From Limonium bicolor (taxonomy: Eukaryota > Streptophyta > Magnoliopsida > Caryophyllales > Plumbaginaceae), in NCBI GenBank assembly GCA_023374045.1, contig CM041779.1:299594167-299658166 (forward strand): a stretch of 64,000 bases of DNA, written 5' to 3'. The notes under the pieces were generated by a model, which saw nothing but the letters and a program-made list of their open reading frames with translations, ran no database searches and was not told the origin of the DNA. The translations under genes were made by a program, and so were the position numbers. Shown piece by piece: positions 1-12,652 of the stretch (the stretch's first letter is position 1; the number at the start of each line of letters is the position of its first letter).

Positions 1-1241
1 GTCTCTAGAGCATGGATCTCGAACATGAATATAACATAGATTACTTCTAGGTATGCGTGACCCATTGGGCCGCTGATTAATAAATGATATTCTCCATAAG
101 ACTAAGAGCAGATCTTAAACATTATGAGAGAGAGATGGTATGAGATTGAGGTGAGGAATCCCGGTAGTTTACGAACTGCTTGGTTGCGCATTTGTGATCA
201 CTGAGGGGTTTCTTAATTGGATTCCGCTCCAGGTTATATCCAACGAGCCCAAACTGGATCATGGATCAGGTGGCTACGGCCTTTTTATGGACGTCTTACG
301 AGACATAAGTGAGTCAGGGGCCTCCGGACCTCTGGCGAAATGAGCACCTTTGTGTGTACGGGAGGACTACTGTCCATGGTGAGGTTATCGGGTTGTCCTA
401 ACATGACACCCAACTGATATTAATATATAAACATGGTTGGATGGAGCCTACAAGGCTAAGGTAAATTAAATATGAAAACTGTACGCCACGACGAATGTAC
501 ATTGTACATATGGATGGGGCCTTGAAGGCCAAACTAAAATAAATTAATAAAGGATGGTATACGCTACGGCGATTGTACATTGTACATCATATTGTGGTTG
601 TTCGATACGTTCGATATATAATTGTGGATTGTGTTATTAAATGATTGTTTGGATTGGATGGATGGTTGAATATCTATGAATATTTGTATGGATGATTATG
701 TATATTATACATGTATGTTACAGTATTGTTTACAACTGTAAAATGGTAAAGCATGAAACCAATCTAATAACAAGATGGTAAAAATGACAAGTGACCAATA
801 GGGTCCAGGCCCGGCATACTCAGCATCTATCGCTGATACTACACCATTTCAGGTTGTTGGTCATTGTTGAAGCCGAAGAGCAGGAACAGGGTAATTGGAG
901 TTTTGCTTTTGTTACTACACATGGAGATGTTGTTTAGCAATGAGGATGGTGAATTGTATTATGGTAAGGTTGTGTATATTCAGGTTTGGGTAGATGCTCA
1001 CTTGTCGATGTTTATGATTTATGGACTTAGCATGATGTATAGGAGTTTCTCGTTATCATGGCGGTTAGCAGTTTGTTTATGTTGGAAGTTGGATGTAATT
1101 TGGCTTCGTTGCTCGCATGGGCGAGTAATGGCCGGTGACACCCGAGTGAGTTTTGTAATTGTTGTTTATTTTTTCACTGCGAGACGTTTTATTTATTGCT
1201 ACGTGAGAGATTATTACGTGATTGTGGAGTGGGGTGTTACA
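1..1241 (+). repeat. 5' LTR of element A (3'-terminal part only)
   Basis: Ends in GGGGTGTTACA at 1241, followed after four bases by a PBS. It matches 26005-27245 with no indels and about 17 transitions. A two-unit repeat of roughly 75-80 bp lies at 432-588, each unit ending in the near-palindrome TGTACATTGTACA; the same pair recurs in the 3' LTR at 26436-26592. A 139-codon open frame (864-1283) runs through the LTR end into the PBS and is not considered a gene. Confidence 0.9.
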
Positions 1242-1245
1242 AAAG

Positions 1246-1272
1246 TGGTATCAGAGCGGAGTACCGCTCTGA
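1246..1272 (+). other. PBS of element A with overlapping hairpin
   Basis: TGGTATCAGAGC at 1246-1257 is the complement of the 3' end of plant initiator tRNA-Met, the usual primer of Tekay-like and many copia elements. It overlaps a perfect hairpin: TCAGAGCGG (1251-1259), loop AGTA, CCGCTCTGA (1264-1272). The rest of the leader (1273-1464) carries no ORF and resumes after the chromovirus at 11937. Confidence 0.85.
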
Positions 1273-1464
1273 TGACGAGATAATAGGTTAAGACAGTGAG
1301 CTTAGGACTTGGGAAATTACGGGAAACATTTGGGAAGTACGAGACGATTCGTCTTAGAAAGAGATTGTGTCTAGTAACGCAAACTGCGTGACATAGTAGC
1401 CTTTAAGGCAATTCAATATCTACTGGTTATGTACGGTAATTTACCGAGTATTTATGTGACATAC

Positions 1465-4247
1465 TGTAACGCCCCTAAATTACTAACCATAATATGATAA
1501 TAAACTTGCTCAGATTAATAAAGCGGAAGCATAAGTCTTATAGGACGTTACCGCCACACTCACAACCATGTGAATGCTTAGGCTTAACTTACAACCAAAC
1601 TAACCTTGTATTACATAGGTTATAGAACAACCTAATACATTAGTCTAGAAACCAAGAGAGAATAAAATGATGGTCTTCTAGCCCCAAAAGCCCACACTCT
1701 CGAATGTCTCCACAACTAAGGAGAAGCTTCTTCATTTCCTGCATCTGTGGTCATTCATACAATCACAAAGAAAAGACCACAGGGCATAAAGCCAAAAATC
1801 AGCAAAGCTGAGTAAAATCAAAGCTACCATCAGAAAATAACTTAGTAAAGTACTTGATGGTATATACACAAACTTTGCTCAACCAAGAGTTCAAGCATTA
1901 ACAATAAGGCATCCAAACCTGCACAAGTACATGTTAATCAATTCACATATTTTCCTTGTCATCAATTTCTCCATTCCACACAAATCAGTTCAAGGGACGA
2001 ATCCCGATCATTGAGGCGATCCAACCTTTCCCAAACGCACTCCAGGCCCTAAAAGATGTGCACACCCCCTATAGTACCTTTAAACTATAGTGTAGGAAAC
2101 CATGAAGCATCTCATGGAGCCCAAGGCATACCATGAGTCCAATAATTCATAAGAAGGCAGTTACTGCTCAAGTTCCACATATGGCCATATATCTCAACAA
2201 TCCATTCCAATGAGTTACTCATTGAATCCTCATTAATCAGAATATAACAATTTAAAGTATAACAAGAATAAACAGTCAAGTCACTTAACAAAGCCCATTT
2301 CATAATTTCAAACACAAGGGACATAACAATAATCAAACAGCACTTAAGGAAAGGCTATGATCACATAATCTTACATGGCACCTTCGGCCAGATCATACAG
2401 CATCAAATATCTCAGCTTAACAATTCAAACAACCATAAATCATACCTTAAGACCAAGTCTTGATCAAACAAACAAATCATATCCATTTCAGTTCTACTAT
2501 TAACTATCTCATCTAGATCAGCTTAAGACATAATTTAACTATAGATTACAACCTGGATCAAACCATAATTGGTTCCTAACACTTTCGGTCATAACAACAC
2601 AATATTAACCAGATTAGCTTAGGAGTTAATCCAACCATAAACAACCTTCTAAGACAGTACATATAAGTTCCTAACATATTAGACTTTAAGACCTTAAGTC
2701 CCAGCTTAGTTTAAACTATCATATTCATCCTAAAATCATGCTATACATCTTTAATAGTTCATGGCCAATTCTGCCATACTAGGTTACTAATGACCAGAAC
2801 ATCAACAATCATGTTTTTAACCCTAGGACACATCTAGTTTACACTAATTAACTTCCAACTGAAAGCGGTTGTACTAGACATCTAATACACCAGATTAGCT
2901 CTTCTAGTAATCACACCTTACAACTTAAACAAATTCTATACTTTCACCTATGTTATTCTGCCATAATAATCAGATAGGTTCTAAGTTAGTTAAGCACCTA
3001 AAACACTTGATTAATGCTCTAGAATTCCACCCACAAATCTGGTGATTAAACAAAACTCTTTTAAGTCACCATTTATCCCAGGTTATAACAACACCATATT
3101 AGACTAAAGATCATCCAGAACAATCATAATTACCTCTAGGTTATTCCCACTTACTAAACAGCAGCAAAACACCATAAACAAGCTCTTAAGCAATCAGTAA
3201 TCAAAGGTAGGCTGTAAACACATCCTTTTCTTCCTTAAAACACTTTTCTAACTCTTCTAGCTTTAGGCTAATAAATACCTACGAATTTTAATTAGATAAT
3301 ATAGGGGTAATACTCCTGTAAAACATACAGATTTATTAAGGGATGGTAACCATGAAGTTACCTTGCAGATTGTTGAAGAAAACCTTCCTTAAATCCTTGG
3401 AAAGCTTGCTAGAAGTTAGAACACCCTAAGACAGCCTTTAAGCTCCTAGAATGGACATGGAAATGGAGTGAGTTCCCTTGGTTTCTCCTCTGGTTTTCGG
3501 TTGAGAATAGACTAGGAAAGGATGAAGAACACAACCAGAACGTCCTTACCTCTAAGATTGGAAGAAGATGAAGATAGTAGCTCTCCTCCTTCTCTTTGCT
3601 CTCGGCCAGGTGGTGGTGGTAAGCTTTCTCTTTCTTTTCTCTTCTAAACGTGCTAAATGGCTTAATAGAGGTGGGGGACGGTTTATATAAGCAAGGAGGA
3701 CGGTTTAGGTTGCTTAAGGTGAAGGAAAAGTGTGTGTGGCTGATTTCTAAGCCATGTCACATCTCCAATGGGATGTTGCCACCTCCTACCAGCCTACTTA
3801 GGTGTCAAGCTCCTATTGGTTATGGTATGTGTCAAGTGTTTAAGTAGGTGCCAACTCATCATGCCACCTCGTGCTTAAAGACGTCCTACTTGCCTACTAG
3901 CTTGGTCGTGCTTAAGACGTCCTACTAGCTTGCTAGCTTGCTGAGTCACCTACTTGCTTACTAGCTTGATGAGTCACCTACTTGCTTGCTAGCTTCCCCA
4001 AGCAGCTGCATCACCTACTTGTGTGTTTACTACATAAGCTAGCTGCTGCATCACCTATTAGCTTGGTTGGCACAATGTTATTGGAGCATTCTAGCTAGCT
4101 ACTTTCAAAACAATACAAGAAGTGCTATTAAGGACTTTTCTGGTCCAAATGTGTACTTATGCCAATATTAGGATTTAAATATGCTTAATAGCTCATTAAG
4201 ACCTAATTAGCAAAGTAAATCATCCTTTAGAAACTTTGGGTATTTCA
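1465..4247 (-). repeat. 3' LTR of the chromovirus
   Basis: 2783 bp; on the minus strand it starts TGAAATACCC and ends GGGGCGTTACA. A TATA box in minus orientation lies at 3682-3689 (reads TATATAAA). The plus-strand 3650-3847 open frame is a shadow and not a gene. Confidence 0.93.
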
Positions 4248-4284
4248 TTCACTCCCCCTTAAGAAAAGCTTCGACCCCGAAGCT
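4248..4284 (-). other. Terminal polypurine tract and hairpin of the chromovirus
   Basis: On the minus strand a purine run reading AAGGGGGAGTGA directly precedes the 3' LTR, as expected for the plus-strand DNA primer. Just upstream (4267-4284) is a perfect hairpin AGCTTCG-GGGT-CGAAGCT. Comparable hairpins precede the terminal tracts of elements A and C. Confidence 0.8.
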
Positions 4285-4438
4285 CCAACTATTCCCAAGA
4301 TCATTCATACATTAAAACTATAATGCAACTAATAAACATTAAGTATTCACACCAAGTAATCAAGCATAAACAGAAGACATTCATGAAAAAGGGTCTTAAC
4401 ATATTCATACCAAAGATATCAAGAATAAGAGTATCGAA

Positions 4439-4475
4439 GTCACTCCCCCTAAATTTTAAGTTACGACCTCGTAAC
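4439..4475 (-). other. Internal polypurine tract and hairpin of the chromovirus
   Basis: Beginning 12 bases after the integrase stop codon, the minus strand reads a perfect hairpin GTTACG-AGGT-CGTAAC (4460-4475) followed by a second AGGGGGAGTG tract (about 4439-4450). It lies roughly 190 bp from the terminal tract. Between the two (4285-4438) I see no gene. Confidence 0.65.
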
Positions 4476-4487
4476 TATAAATGTTAC

Positions 4488-6692
4488 CTAGGATTCATCA
4501 AAAAGTTCTGGGTATCTTGTTCTCATAAAATCCTCTGTTTCCCAGGTTGCTTCCTCAATTTTATGGTTGGTCCAAAGGACTTTCACCATTTTCGTAGTCT
4601 TAGACCGTGTCTCTCTGACCTTTGTGTCCAATATTTGTATTGGAACCTCCTCATATGACAAAGATGGGTCAATCTGAACTTTTTCAGGTTGGATGACATG
4701 AGATGGATCGTGTATGTACTTCTTCAACTGAGAAACATGGAAAACATTGTGTACCTTGTCTAATTCTGTTGGTAATGCTAATCGGTATGCCAAAGTTCCC
4801 ACTCGTTCTAAAATTTCATATGGGCCAATGTATTTAGGGCTAAGCTTTCCTTTCTTCCCAAATCTCATGACTCCCTTGGTTGGAGATACCTTCAAGAATA
4901 CTTTCTCTCCCGCTGTAAATTCCAGAAACTTTCTCTTTTTATCAGCATAGGACTTTTGTCGATCCTGTGCAGCTTTCATCCTTTGTTGGATGAGTTTCAC
5001 TTGCTGAATCATGTTTTCAATCATTTCTGGTCCTAACAAAACCGTTTCTGAGATGTCATCCCAACATAGTGGAGTTCTACACTTTCTTCCATATAAAGCT
5101 TCATATGGAGCCATTCCAATGCTACTATGGTAACTGTTGTTGTATGAAAATTCTATCAAATGGAGATGATCAGTCCACGTACCTTGGTAGTCCATAATAC
5201 AAGCTCTCAACATATCTTCTAATGTTTGAATTGTTCTTTCTGTTTGTCCATCTGTTGCGGGGTGAAAGGCAGTACTGAACTTTAACTGAGAACCCATAGC
5301 TTTTTGAAAGCTCTGCCAGAAACGACTTTGAAACCTAGAATCCCTATCAGATACAATACTTGTAGGAACTCCATGATATCTAACAATTTCCTTGATGTAA
5401 GTAGCAACTAACTTATCCATTGTCCAAATATCTCGCATTGGTATAAATCTGGCTGTTTTGGTGAGTCGATCCACAACAACCCAAATTTGATTCATTCCTG
5501 ACCTAGTTAAAGGTAGTCCCACTATAAAATCCATAGATATGGAATCCCATTTCCAAGCTGGTACTTCCAATGGTTGCATTAAGCCTCCTGGTCGACTATG
5601 CTCAAACTTTACTTTCTGGCAAGTTAAACATCTAGCTACAAACTCAGCAACTTCACGTTTCATTCCTGGCCACCAAAACTGTTTCTTTAAATCCTTATAC
5701 AACTTATTACCTCCTGGATGTATGGAGTAGGGTGATTGATGGGCTTCTTGCATCAACTTCTTCTTAATCTCCCCACAGCTCTTAGGAATGCACCACCGAC
5801 CTTTGAACCTTAAACTTCCATCTTTATGGATCTTAAAATCTGTAGCTTTCCCTTCTATAATTTTCCTCTTGATTTGTTCAAGTTTCTCATCCCCTGATTG
5901 GTCTTTCCGGATCTCTTCGAATATATCCAGAGAAATGGACATTTGGTGTAGACTACTTGATTGTGCTTCTCCACTAACTACTAACTCCATGTCAAGCCTA
6001 CGAATATCTTCATACAACTTATCTGGGAGGATCCACATGGCTGCTGTTGAATGACTTCTTTTTCTGCTTAAAGCATCAGCTACAAGGTTTGCCCTGCCTT
6101 CGTGGTATTGAATATCCAGATCATAATCTTTGACAAACTCTAACCATCTTCTCTGCCTCATATTCAGCTCCTTTTGAGTGAATATATATTTTAAGCTCTT
6201 ATGGTCGGTGAAGATTTTGCAAGTGACTCCATATAAATAATGTCTCCAGATTTTCAGAGCAAATACTACTGCTGCAAGCTCAAGGTCATGAGTGGGGTAA
6301 TTTTCTTCATGTTTCTTCAATTGCCTAGAAGCATAGGCTATCACTCTCCTATTTTGCATTAGAACACAACCCAGACCAAACTTCGAGGCATCACAGTAGA
6401 CCTCCAGGCCATCCACTCCTTCTGGTAATGTTAACACTGGAGCAGTAGTTAATCTAGTCTTTAGTTGCTGGAATGACTGCTCACATTGGTCACTCCACTC
6501 AAATCCAACAGATTTCTTCATCAAATTCGTCAATGGCCTAGCAATTTTGGAGAAATCCTTGACAAATCTCCTATAATAGCCCGCAAGCCCCAGAAAACTT
6601 CTAACCTCTGTAACATTGGTAGGACGAGGCCATTCCTTAACAGCTTCAATCTTTGAAGGATCTACAGCTATACCTTCACTTGAGATGATGGC
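4488..6692 (-). CDS. Chromovirus pol C-terminal part: RNase H, integrase, chromodomain-like tail
   Basis: The open frame from 6533 encodes 681 residues, and the same frame extends back to the break near 6690. RNase H comes first, with its acidic residues in YCDAS (D48), LELAA (E85), FTDHK (D110) and VADALSR (D153). Integrase follows: a zinc-binding HHCC module (H265, H272, C302, C305) and a DDE core (D335 in MDFIVG, D396 in VSDRD, E432 in GQTERT). The last ~60 residues, with VKVLWTNH and ATWE, resemble a group II chromodomain, which in this clade steers integration to heterochromatin. The reading ends FDES then TAG (4488-4490). It should be fused to RT as one polyprotein; a 2-base loss upstream separates them. 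Confidence 0.9.
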   Translation of the reverse strand, partial: AIISSEGIAVDPSKIEAVKEWPRPTNVTEVRSFLGLAGYYRRFVKDFSKIARPLTNLMKKSVGFEWSDQCEQSFQQLKTRLTTAPVLTLPEGVDGLEVYCDASKFGLGCVLMQNRRVIAYASRQLKKHEENYPTHDLELAAVVFALKIWRHYLYGVTCKIFTDHKSLKYIFTQKELNMRQRRWLEFVKDYDLDIQYHEGRANLVADALSRKRSHSTAAMWILPDKLYEDIRRLDMELVVSGEAQSSSLHQMSISLDIFEEIRKDQSGDEKLEQIKRKIIEGKATDFKIHKDGSLRFKGRWCIPKSCGEIKKKLMQEAHQSPYSIHPGGNKLYKDLKKQFWWPGMKREVAEFVARCLTCQKVKFEHSRPGGLMQPLEVPAWKWDSISMDFIVGLPLTRSGMNQIWVVVDRLTKTARFIPMRDIWTMDKLVATYIKEIVRYHGVPTSIVSDRDSRFQSRFWQSFQKAMGSQLKFSTAFHPATDGQTERTIQTLEDMLRACIMDYQGTWTDHLHLIEFSYNNSYHSSIGMAPYEALYGRKCRTPLCWDDISETVLLGPEMIENMIQQVKLIQQRMKAAQDRQKSYADKKRKFLEFTAGEKVFLKVSPTKGVMRFGKKGKLSPKYIGPYEILERVGTLAYRLALPTELDKVHNVFHVSQLKKYIHDPSHVIQPEKVQIDPSLSYEEVPIQILDTKVRETRSKTTKMVKVLWTNHKIEEATWETEDFMRTRYPELFDES

Positions 6693-7450
6693 CCAAGAAA
6701 GCCACTTCTTTCAACCAAAAATCACATTTAGACAGCTTTGCATATAACTTATGCACTTGTAGTAATTCTAACACCTTTCTTAAATGTTCGGCATGATCTT
6801 CCTGGTTCTTGGAGTAAATCAAGATATCATCAATAAACACCACAACAAAACTATCCAAATATTGATTGAAGACCCGGTTCATCAGATCCATAAACACCGC
6901 AGGAGCATTAGTTAGGCCAAACGGCATTACCGTAAATTCATAATGGCCATACCTCGTTCGAAATGCTGTCTTTGGAATATCTTGTTCAGCTACCCTTATC
7001 TGGTGGTAGCCTGATCTTAAATCAATTTTGGAGAACACACTAGCTCCCTTCAATTGATCAAACAAATCATCAATTCGAGGTAGTGGATACTTATTCTTAA
7101 TGGTTACTTTGTTTAGTTCCCTGTAGTCAATGCAGAGTCGAAGGCCCCCATCCTTCTTCTTTACAAACAAAACTGGAGCACCCCAGGGTGATACACTAGG
7201 TTTTATATACCCTTTCTCCAATAACTCCTCTAACTGAGCTTTTAATTCCTTCATCTCCACTGGTGCCATTCGATAAGGTGCTTTTGCTATTGGTCCGGTT
7301 CCTGGCACTAAGTCAATGCAAAATTCAACTTCTCTTTTGGGTGGCATTCCAGGAATCTCTTCTGGGAACACATCTGGGTACTCAGCAACAATAGGAATTT
7401 CAGAAAGCTGATTTCTCTTTTCATTTAGATCTCGTACATAAACAAATACA
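6676..7450 (-). pseudogene. Chromovirus reverse transcriptase segment (out of frame on both sides)
   Basis: The open frame spans 6676-7614, but its RT-like part begins at about 7440, where it takes over from gag-protease. It carries the linker to RT ([12 protein letters not shown]), the IDYRELN block, [12 protein letters not shown] and the catalytic FIDD at 6826-6837. It synthesises element cDNA from RNA. It is minus-one relative to gag-protease, and I find no canonical slippery heptamer at the junction, so a one-base deletion is more likely than programmed shifting. At its 3' end, near 6690, the frame is lost next to GHHLK; comparison with the usual GHIIS block suggests a 2-base deletion. 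Both lesions contrast with the near-identical LTRs. Confidence 0.85.
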
Positions 7451-8939
7451 CTTGTTTTCCTTTTCTTACTTCTGCTGCCATGGAGATGGCAGAAATGATC
7501 TTCACCTTTGGCTGCCTTACTATCTTCCTGTATGATACCCGTTGCCCTGAAGGACTCTTTAACAAAATCCGCTGTTCGTAACAATCTAACCGCCCTTTGT
7601 ACCGTTGCAGCCAATCCATCCCCAATATAATATCAAATTCCAAGCCTTCAAATACTACCAAGTCAGCTGGGAAACCTACTCCTTTAACAAGAATATTCAC
7701 GTTCTCTATAATCTCAGAGCATTTTATCTTTTCCCCCGATGGTATTGTCACACAAATATTCACACAAGAAATACTGGACAACTTCAATTTCCTCATGAAA
7801 GCAGTAGAAGCAAAAGAGTATGTGGCACCGGAGTCGAATAAAACATGTGCTTCTAATCCATGAACAGGGAAAATACCTGTAATGACATTTCCTTGAGCTC
7901 TAGCCTCTGATTCATTCATCACATTCAGGGCTCCAGACTTCTTGTACTTGTTCTCATTCTTTTCAGCCCCTTTACTGCTACTTTGTCCACCACCAACTCC
8001 AGAAGCTGCTTTAAAGGTATTAGAGTTAGTATGGCTAACCGGTGGCATTCCTTTCCTGAAGCTTCTTGACTCAGGGTTTCGGAAACATTCATAGGCCCGA
8101 TGCCCCAGCTTTCCACAGTGGTTACAAGTCACGAACCTCCCTTCACAATCTTTTCCAGGATGATTCTTCTGACATCTCCTACAGTTATAAGTTCTTCCAC
8201 TTGGTGCTGTGGAAAATGTCTCCTTACCCTTGCTCTGGATACCTCCACTGAATCTTGTCTTTTGATTGAGATTGGGCTTCTTTACATCCGACCCCTCAGC
8301 TGGTCCACCAAAGGGCCTCTTTTTCTTCCCTTCATGGAACTCCCTTCTTTCATGCTGTACCATCTCAATGCTGGCAGCCTTCTCATAAGCTTCTTGTAAT
8401 GTTTCATAAGTTGATCCCGCCATGAACTCCCGAATTCGAAAATTTAGCCCAAGTCTAAATTTTCTTGCCTTAGATTCTTCATCAGGGACTAGGTTTGGAG
8501 CGAACCTAGCTAGTTCCAGAAATCTGGTCCGGTACTCAGCTACCGACATAGATCGTTGTTGCAGGTTTAGAAATTCTTGTTGCTTCTTCTCTTTTAGATG
8601 ATCCGGGTAAAAGCGAGTCCTCATCAATGTTTTCAATTCCATCCATCCAAAACCAGGTTGTTGAAGACAGCCCTCTTTTACAGCTCCCCACCATAGGTCT
8701 GCTTCATCTTTGAAGTAATAGGCAGCACATCCTACCTTTCTATCTTCGGGGCAGCCCACTGCCTCAAAGACTTTATCAAATTCTCGTAGCCATCCCTCTA
8801 GAATCTGAGGATCTTCCTGCCCATGGAAACTCTCAGGTTTTATCGCAGTTATCTGACGCATAACATTATTCCTGTTTGCTTCTAGCTGTGCCATTGCTGC
8901 AGCCATTGCTTGAGCCATCTCTTGGATATTAGCTGCCAT
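7425..8939 (-). CDS. Chromovirus gag and aspartic protease
   Basis: 504 residues from ATG at 8939. Residues ~35-190 form a retrotransposon Gag domain ([30 protein letters not shown]). A cysteine-rich stretch [13 protein letters not shown] (253-265) is followed by a classical CCHC knuckle (C272-C285) for RNA binding. The protease has its DSGA catalytic loop at 369-372 and the ILGMDWL block further on. Gag builds the virus-like particle and the protease would cleave the polyprotein. This gag is uninterrupted, unlike the homologous gag of element A. The last ~15 codons before the stop at 7425 are read past the frame break and are not genuine. Confidence 0.92.
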   Translation of the reverse strand: MAANIQEMAQAMAAAMAQLEANRNNVMRQITAIKPESFHGQEDPQILEGWLREFDKVFEAVGCPEDRKVGCAAYYFKDEADLWWGAVKEGCLQQPGFGWMELKTLMRTRFYPDHLKEKKQQEFLNLQQRSMSVAEYRTRFLELARFAPNLVPDEESKARKFRLGLNFRIREFMAGSTYETLQEAYEKAASIEMVQHERREFHEGKKKRPFGGPAEGSDVKKPNLNQKTRFSGGIQSKGKETFSTAPSGRTYNCRRCQKNHPGKDCEGRFVTCNHCGKLGHRAYECFRNPESRSFRKGMPPVSHTNSNTFKAASGVGGGQSSSKGAEKNENKYKKSGALNVMNESEARAQGNVITGIFPVHGLEAHVLFDSGATYSFASTAFMRKLKLSSISCVNICVTIPSGEKIKCSEIIENVNILVKGVGFPADLVVFEGLEFDIILGMDWLQRYKGRLDCYEQRILLKSPSGQRVSYRKIVRQPKVKIISAISMAAEVRKGKQVYLFMYEI

Positions 8940-9146
8940 CTAATCTTGGCAACAAAAGGGTTACTAACACATACACATTCCCTCAAACATTAATAACAAT
9001 CAAGCAGATAAGAGTATTATACTCCATATTCCTGCAGGTTAGTTAACACAACAGGAGCAAACACGTGCCTTACTCTCACAGCCCCATATCCCATCCTAAT
9101 TTCATTTTTAATCCTTATCACGAGCAACCATGCTCTGATACCACTT
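8940..9146 (-). other. Chromovirus leader and PBS hairpin
   Basis: The 207-bp leader has no ORF. TGGTATCAGAGC (minus strand, 9132-9143) is the iMet PBS, three bases from the LTR end. The sequence around it folds on itself: TATCA and GAGCA of the PBS pair with TGCTC and TGATA (plus-strand coordinates 9116-9140), with one bulged base and a four-base loop. Confidence 0.85.
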
Positions 9147-11931
9147 TGTAACGCCCCTAAATTACTAACCATAATATGATAATAAACTTGCTCAGATTAA
9201 TAAAGCGGAAGCATAAGTCTTATAGGACGTTACCGCCACACTCACAACCATGTGAATGCTTAGGCTTAACTTACAACCAAACTAACCTTGTATTACATAG
9301 GTTATAGAACAACCTAATACATTAGTCTAGAAACCAAGAGAGAATAAAATGATGGTCTTCTAGCCCCAAAAGCCCACACTCTCGAATGTCTCCACAACTA
9401 AGGAGAAGCTTCTTCATTTCCTGCATCTGTGGTCATTCATACAATCACAAAGAAAAGACCACAGGGCATAAAGCCAAAAATCAGCAAAGCTGAGTAAAAT
9501 CAAAGCTACCATCAGAAAATAACTTAGTAAAGTACTTGATGGTATATACACAAACTTTGCTCAACCAAGAGTTCAAGCATTAACAATAAGGCATCCAAAC
9601 CTGCACAAGTACATGTTAATCAATTCACATATTTTCCTTGTCATCAATTTCTCCATTCCACACAAATCAGTTCAAGGGACGAATCCCGATCATTGAGGCG
9701 ATCCAACCTTTCCCAAACGCACTCCAGGCCCTAAAAGATGTGCACACCCCCTATAGTACCTTTAAACTATAGTGTAGGAAACCATGAAGCATCTCATGGA
9801 GCCCAAGGCATACCATGAGTCCAATAATTCATAAGAAGGCAGTTACTGCTCAAGTTCCACATATGGCCATATATCTCAACAATCCATTCCAATGAGTTAC
9901 TCATTGAATCCTCATTAATCAGAATATAACAATTTAAAGTATAACAAGAAAAAAGTCAAGTCACTTAACAAAGCCCATTTCATAATTTCAAACACAAGGA
10001 ACATAACAATAATCAAACAGCACTTAAGGAAAGGCTATGATCACATAATCTTACATGGCACCTTCGGCCAGATCATACAGCATCAAATATCTCAGCTTAA
10101 CAATTCAAACAACCATAAATCATACCTTAAGACCAAGTCTTGATCAAACAAACAAATCATATCCATTTCAGTTCTACTATTAACTATCTCATCTAGATCA
10201 GCTTAAGACATAATTTAACTATAGATTACAACCTGGATCAAACCATAATTGGTTCCTAACACTTTCGGTCATAACAACACAATATTAACCAGATTAGCTT
10301 AGGAGTTAATCCAACCATAAACAACCTTCTAAGACAGTACATATAAGTTCCTAACATATTAGACTTTAAGACCTTAAGTCCCAGCTTAGTTTAAACTATC
10401 ATATTCATCCTAAAATCATGCTATACATCTCTTTAATAGTTCATGGCCAATTCTGCCATACTAGGTTACTAATGACCAGAACATCAACAATCATGTTTTT
10501 AACCCTAGGACACATCTAGTTTACACTAATTAACTTCCAACTGAAAGCGGTTGTACTAGACATCTAATACACCAGATTAGCTCTTCTAGTAATCACACCT
10601 TACAACTTAAACAAATTCTATACTTTCACCTATGTTATTCTGCCATAATAATCAGATAGGTTCTAAGTTAGTTAAGCACCTAAAACACTTGATTAATGCT
10701 CTAGAATTCCACCCACAAATCTGGTGATTAAACAAAACTCTTTTAAGTCACCATTTATCCCAGGTTATAACAACACCATATTAGACTAAAGATCATCCAG
10801 AACAATCATAATTACCTCTAGGTTATTCCCACTTACTAAACAGCAGCAAAACACCATAAACAAGCTCTTAAGCAATCAGTAATCAAAGGTAGGCTGTAAA
10901 CACATCCTTTCTTCCTTAAAACACTTTTCTAACTCTTCTAGCTTTAGGCTAATAAATACCTACGAATTTTAATTAGATAATATAGGGGTAATACTCCTGT
11001 AAAACATACAGATTTATTAAGGGATGGTAACCATGAAGTTACCTTGCAGATTGTTGAAGAAAACCTTCCTTAAATCCTTGGAAAGCTTGCTAGAAGTTAG
11101 AACACCCTAAGACAGCCTTTAAGCTCCTAGAATGGACATGGAAATGGAGTGAGTTCCCTTGGTTTCTCCTCTGGTTTTCGGTTGAGAATAGACTAGGAAA
11201 GGATGAAGAACACAACCAGAACGTCCTTACCTCTAAGATTGGAAGAAGATGAAGATAGTAGCTCTCCTCCTTCTCTTTGCTCTCGGCCAGGTGGTGGTGG
11301 TAAGCTTTCCTCCTTTCTTTTTCTCTTCTTAATGTGCTAAATGGCTTAATAGAGGTGGGGGACGGTTTATATAAGCAAGGAGGACGGTTTAGGTTGCTTA
11401 AGGTGAAGGAAAAGTGTGTGTGGCTGATTTCTAAGCCATGTCACATCTCCAATGGGATGTTGCCACCTCCTACCAGCCTACTTAGGTGTCAAGCTCCTAT
11501 TGGTTATGGTATGTGTCAAGTGTTTAAGTAGGTGCCAACTCATCATGCCACCTCGTGCTTAAAGACGTCCTACTTGCCTACTAGCTTGGTCGTGCTTAAG
11601 ACGTCCTACTAGCTTGCTAGCTTGCTGAGTCACCTACTTGCTTACTAGCTTGATGAGTCACCTACTTGCTTGCTAGCTTCCCCAAGCAGCTGCATCACCT
11701 ACTTGTGTGTTTACTACATAAGCTAGCTGCTGCATCACCTATTAGCTTGGTTGGCACAATGTTATTGGAGCATTCTAGCTAGCTACTTTCAAAACAATAC
11801 AAGAAGTGCTATTAAGGACTTTTCTGGTCCAAATGTGTACTTATGCCAATATTAGGATTTAAATATGCTTAATAGCTCATTAAGACCTAATTAGCAAAGT
11901 AAATCATCCTTTAGAAACTTTGGGTATTTCA
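9147..11931 (-). repeat. 5' LTR of the chromovirus
   Basis: 2785 bp, nearly identical to 1465-4247. The minus-strand TATA box TATATAAA is at 11366-11373, placing transcription start near 11335 and giving a U3 of about 600 bp and a long R-U5. GT-rich splice-donor-like AGGTAAG sites occur downstream of the start in the transcribed part (for example near 11228). Confidence 0.93.
11366..11373 (-). promoter_or_regulatory. TATA box of the chromovirus 5' LTR
   Basis: TATATAAA on the minus strand in a GC-flanked context (CTTATATAAACCG), about 560 bp from the LTR start, followed on that strand by a purine-rich transcribed leader. Confidence 0.6.
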
Positions 11932-12573
11932 CATACTGTACTACAGATGTTTGGGGGAACAAGAGGGCGTGGTACTGGAAGAGGTGGAGGCGGTGACCCC
12001 GTCATTCCAGGAGTTGCTGAGACGGTTGCAGCCGTTCTTGCACAGCTGGGTACTCAGATAGGAGGAGCACCAGCCCACCCGCCACACCCCAGGGAAACGA
12101 ACTAGCTGAAGTCAGTTACAGAGACCTGACCACCTACATATTCTGGGGAACCAGACCCCATAGCTTTGGAGCGTTACATTGTTGAACATGAGAAAGCATA
12201 TGAAGCTTTACAAGTACCTGACGACAAGAAGGTCGCCATTGCTGCTTTCCATCTGAAGGATGCAGCCAGCACTTGGTGGAGGTTGGTCAAGGACCATCAC
12301 CTGGCTATGCCCGACTTTTCGTGGGCTTCCTTTGTAGAATTACTGAGAGGGAAGTACTACCCGGCGCATCTCAAGCAGAAGAAGCGCCATGAGTTTGAGA
12401 GATTGAACCAGGGAGGTCTGACCGTGGATGAGTATTACGCTCGATTCATTGGTCTATTGGACTTCATCCCCGGTGTGGATTACTCGGAGACAGTAAAGAT
12501 CGAGAAGTTCTGGGGAGGACTATTATTTCGCATCCAGATGGCGATGGGTGCTACCCTCTACACTACCATCCAG

Positions 12574-12652
12574 GTATTAACATAAAAGCCATCTACTCTT
12601 TACTTACTACAGTACCGTTTAACGTCGTGAGAACTTATCAATGAAATCCCAG
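12574..12652 (+). other. Intron 1 of element A gag
   Basis: CAG|GTATTA ... CCCAG|GAG, 79 bp, phase 0. In-frame stops lie inside. The chromovirus gag is continuous at the aligned point (TLQ|EAYE versus TIQ|ECYD). Confidence 0.75.

Larger units (their letters stand above)
1465..11931 (-). mobile_element. Tekay/Del-like chromovirus (Ty3/gypsy), complete but frameshifted
   Basis: A 10.5-kb element in reverse orientation, flanked by a perfect 5-bp duplication CATAC (1460-1464 and 11932-11936). The LTRs (1465-4247 and 9147-11931) differ at only a handful of positions over 2.8 kb, so the insertion is recent. Order on the minus strand: 5' LTR, iMet PBS, gag-protease, RT, RNase H, integrase with a C-terminal chromodomain-like segment, internal and terminal polypurine tracts, 3' LTR. 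Long LTRs, iMet PBS and the chromodomain-like tail point to the Tekay/Del clade. Two frame breaks in pol (near 7440 and 6690) make this copy non-autonomous as read. Confidence 0.95.

Noticed and set aside
864..1283. 139-codon frame across the element A LTR end
   Set aside because: Starts with a non-ATG codon, runs through the PBS, and is repeated in the 3' LTR where it fuses to unrelated sequence.
7430..7470. Programmed minus-one frameshift between gag-protease and RT of the chromovirus
   Set aside because: The phase fits, but no canonical slippery heptamer is visible at the overlap and this clade normally uses one continuous frame; a one-base deletion is simpler.
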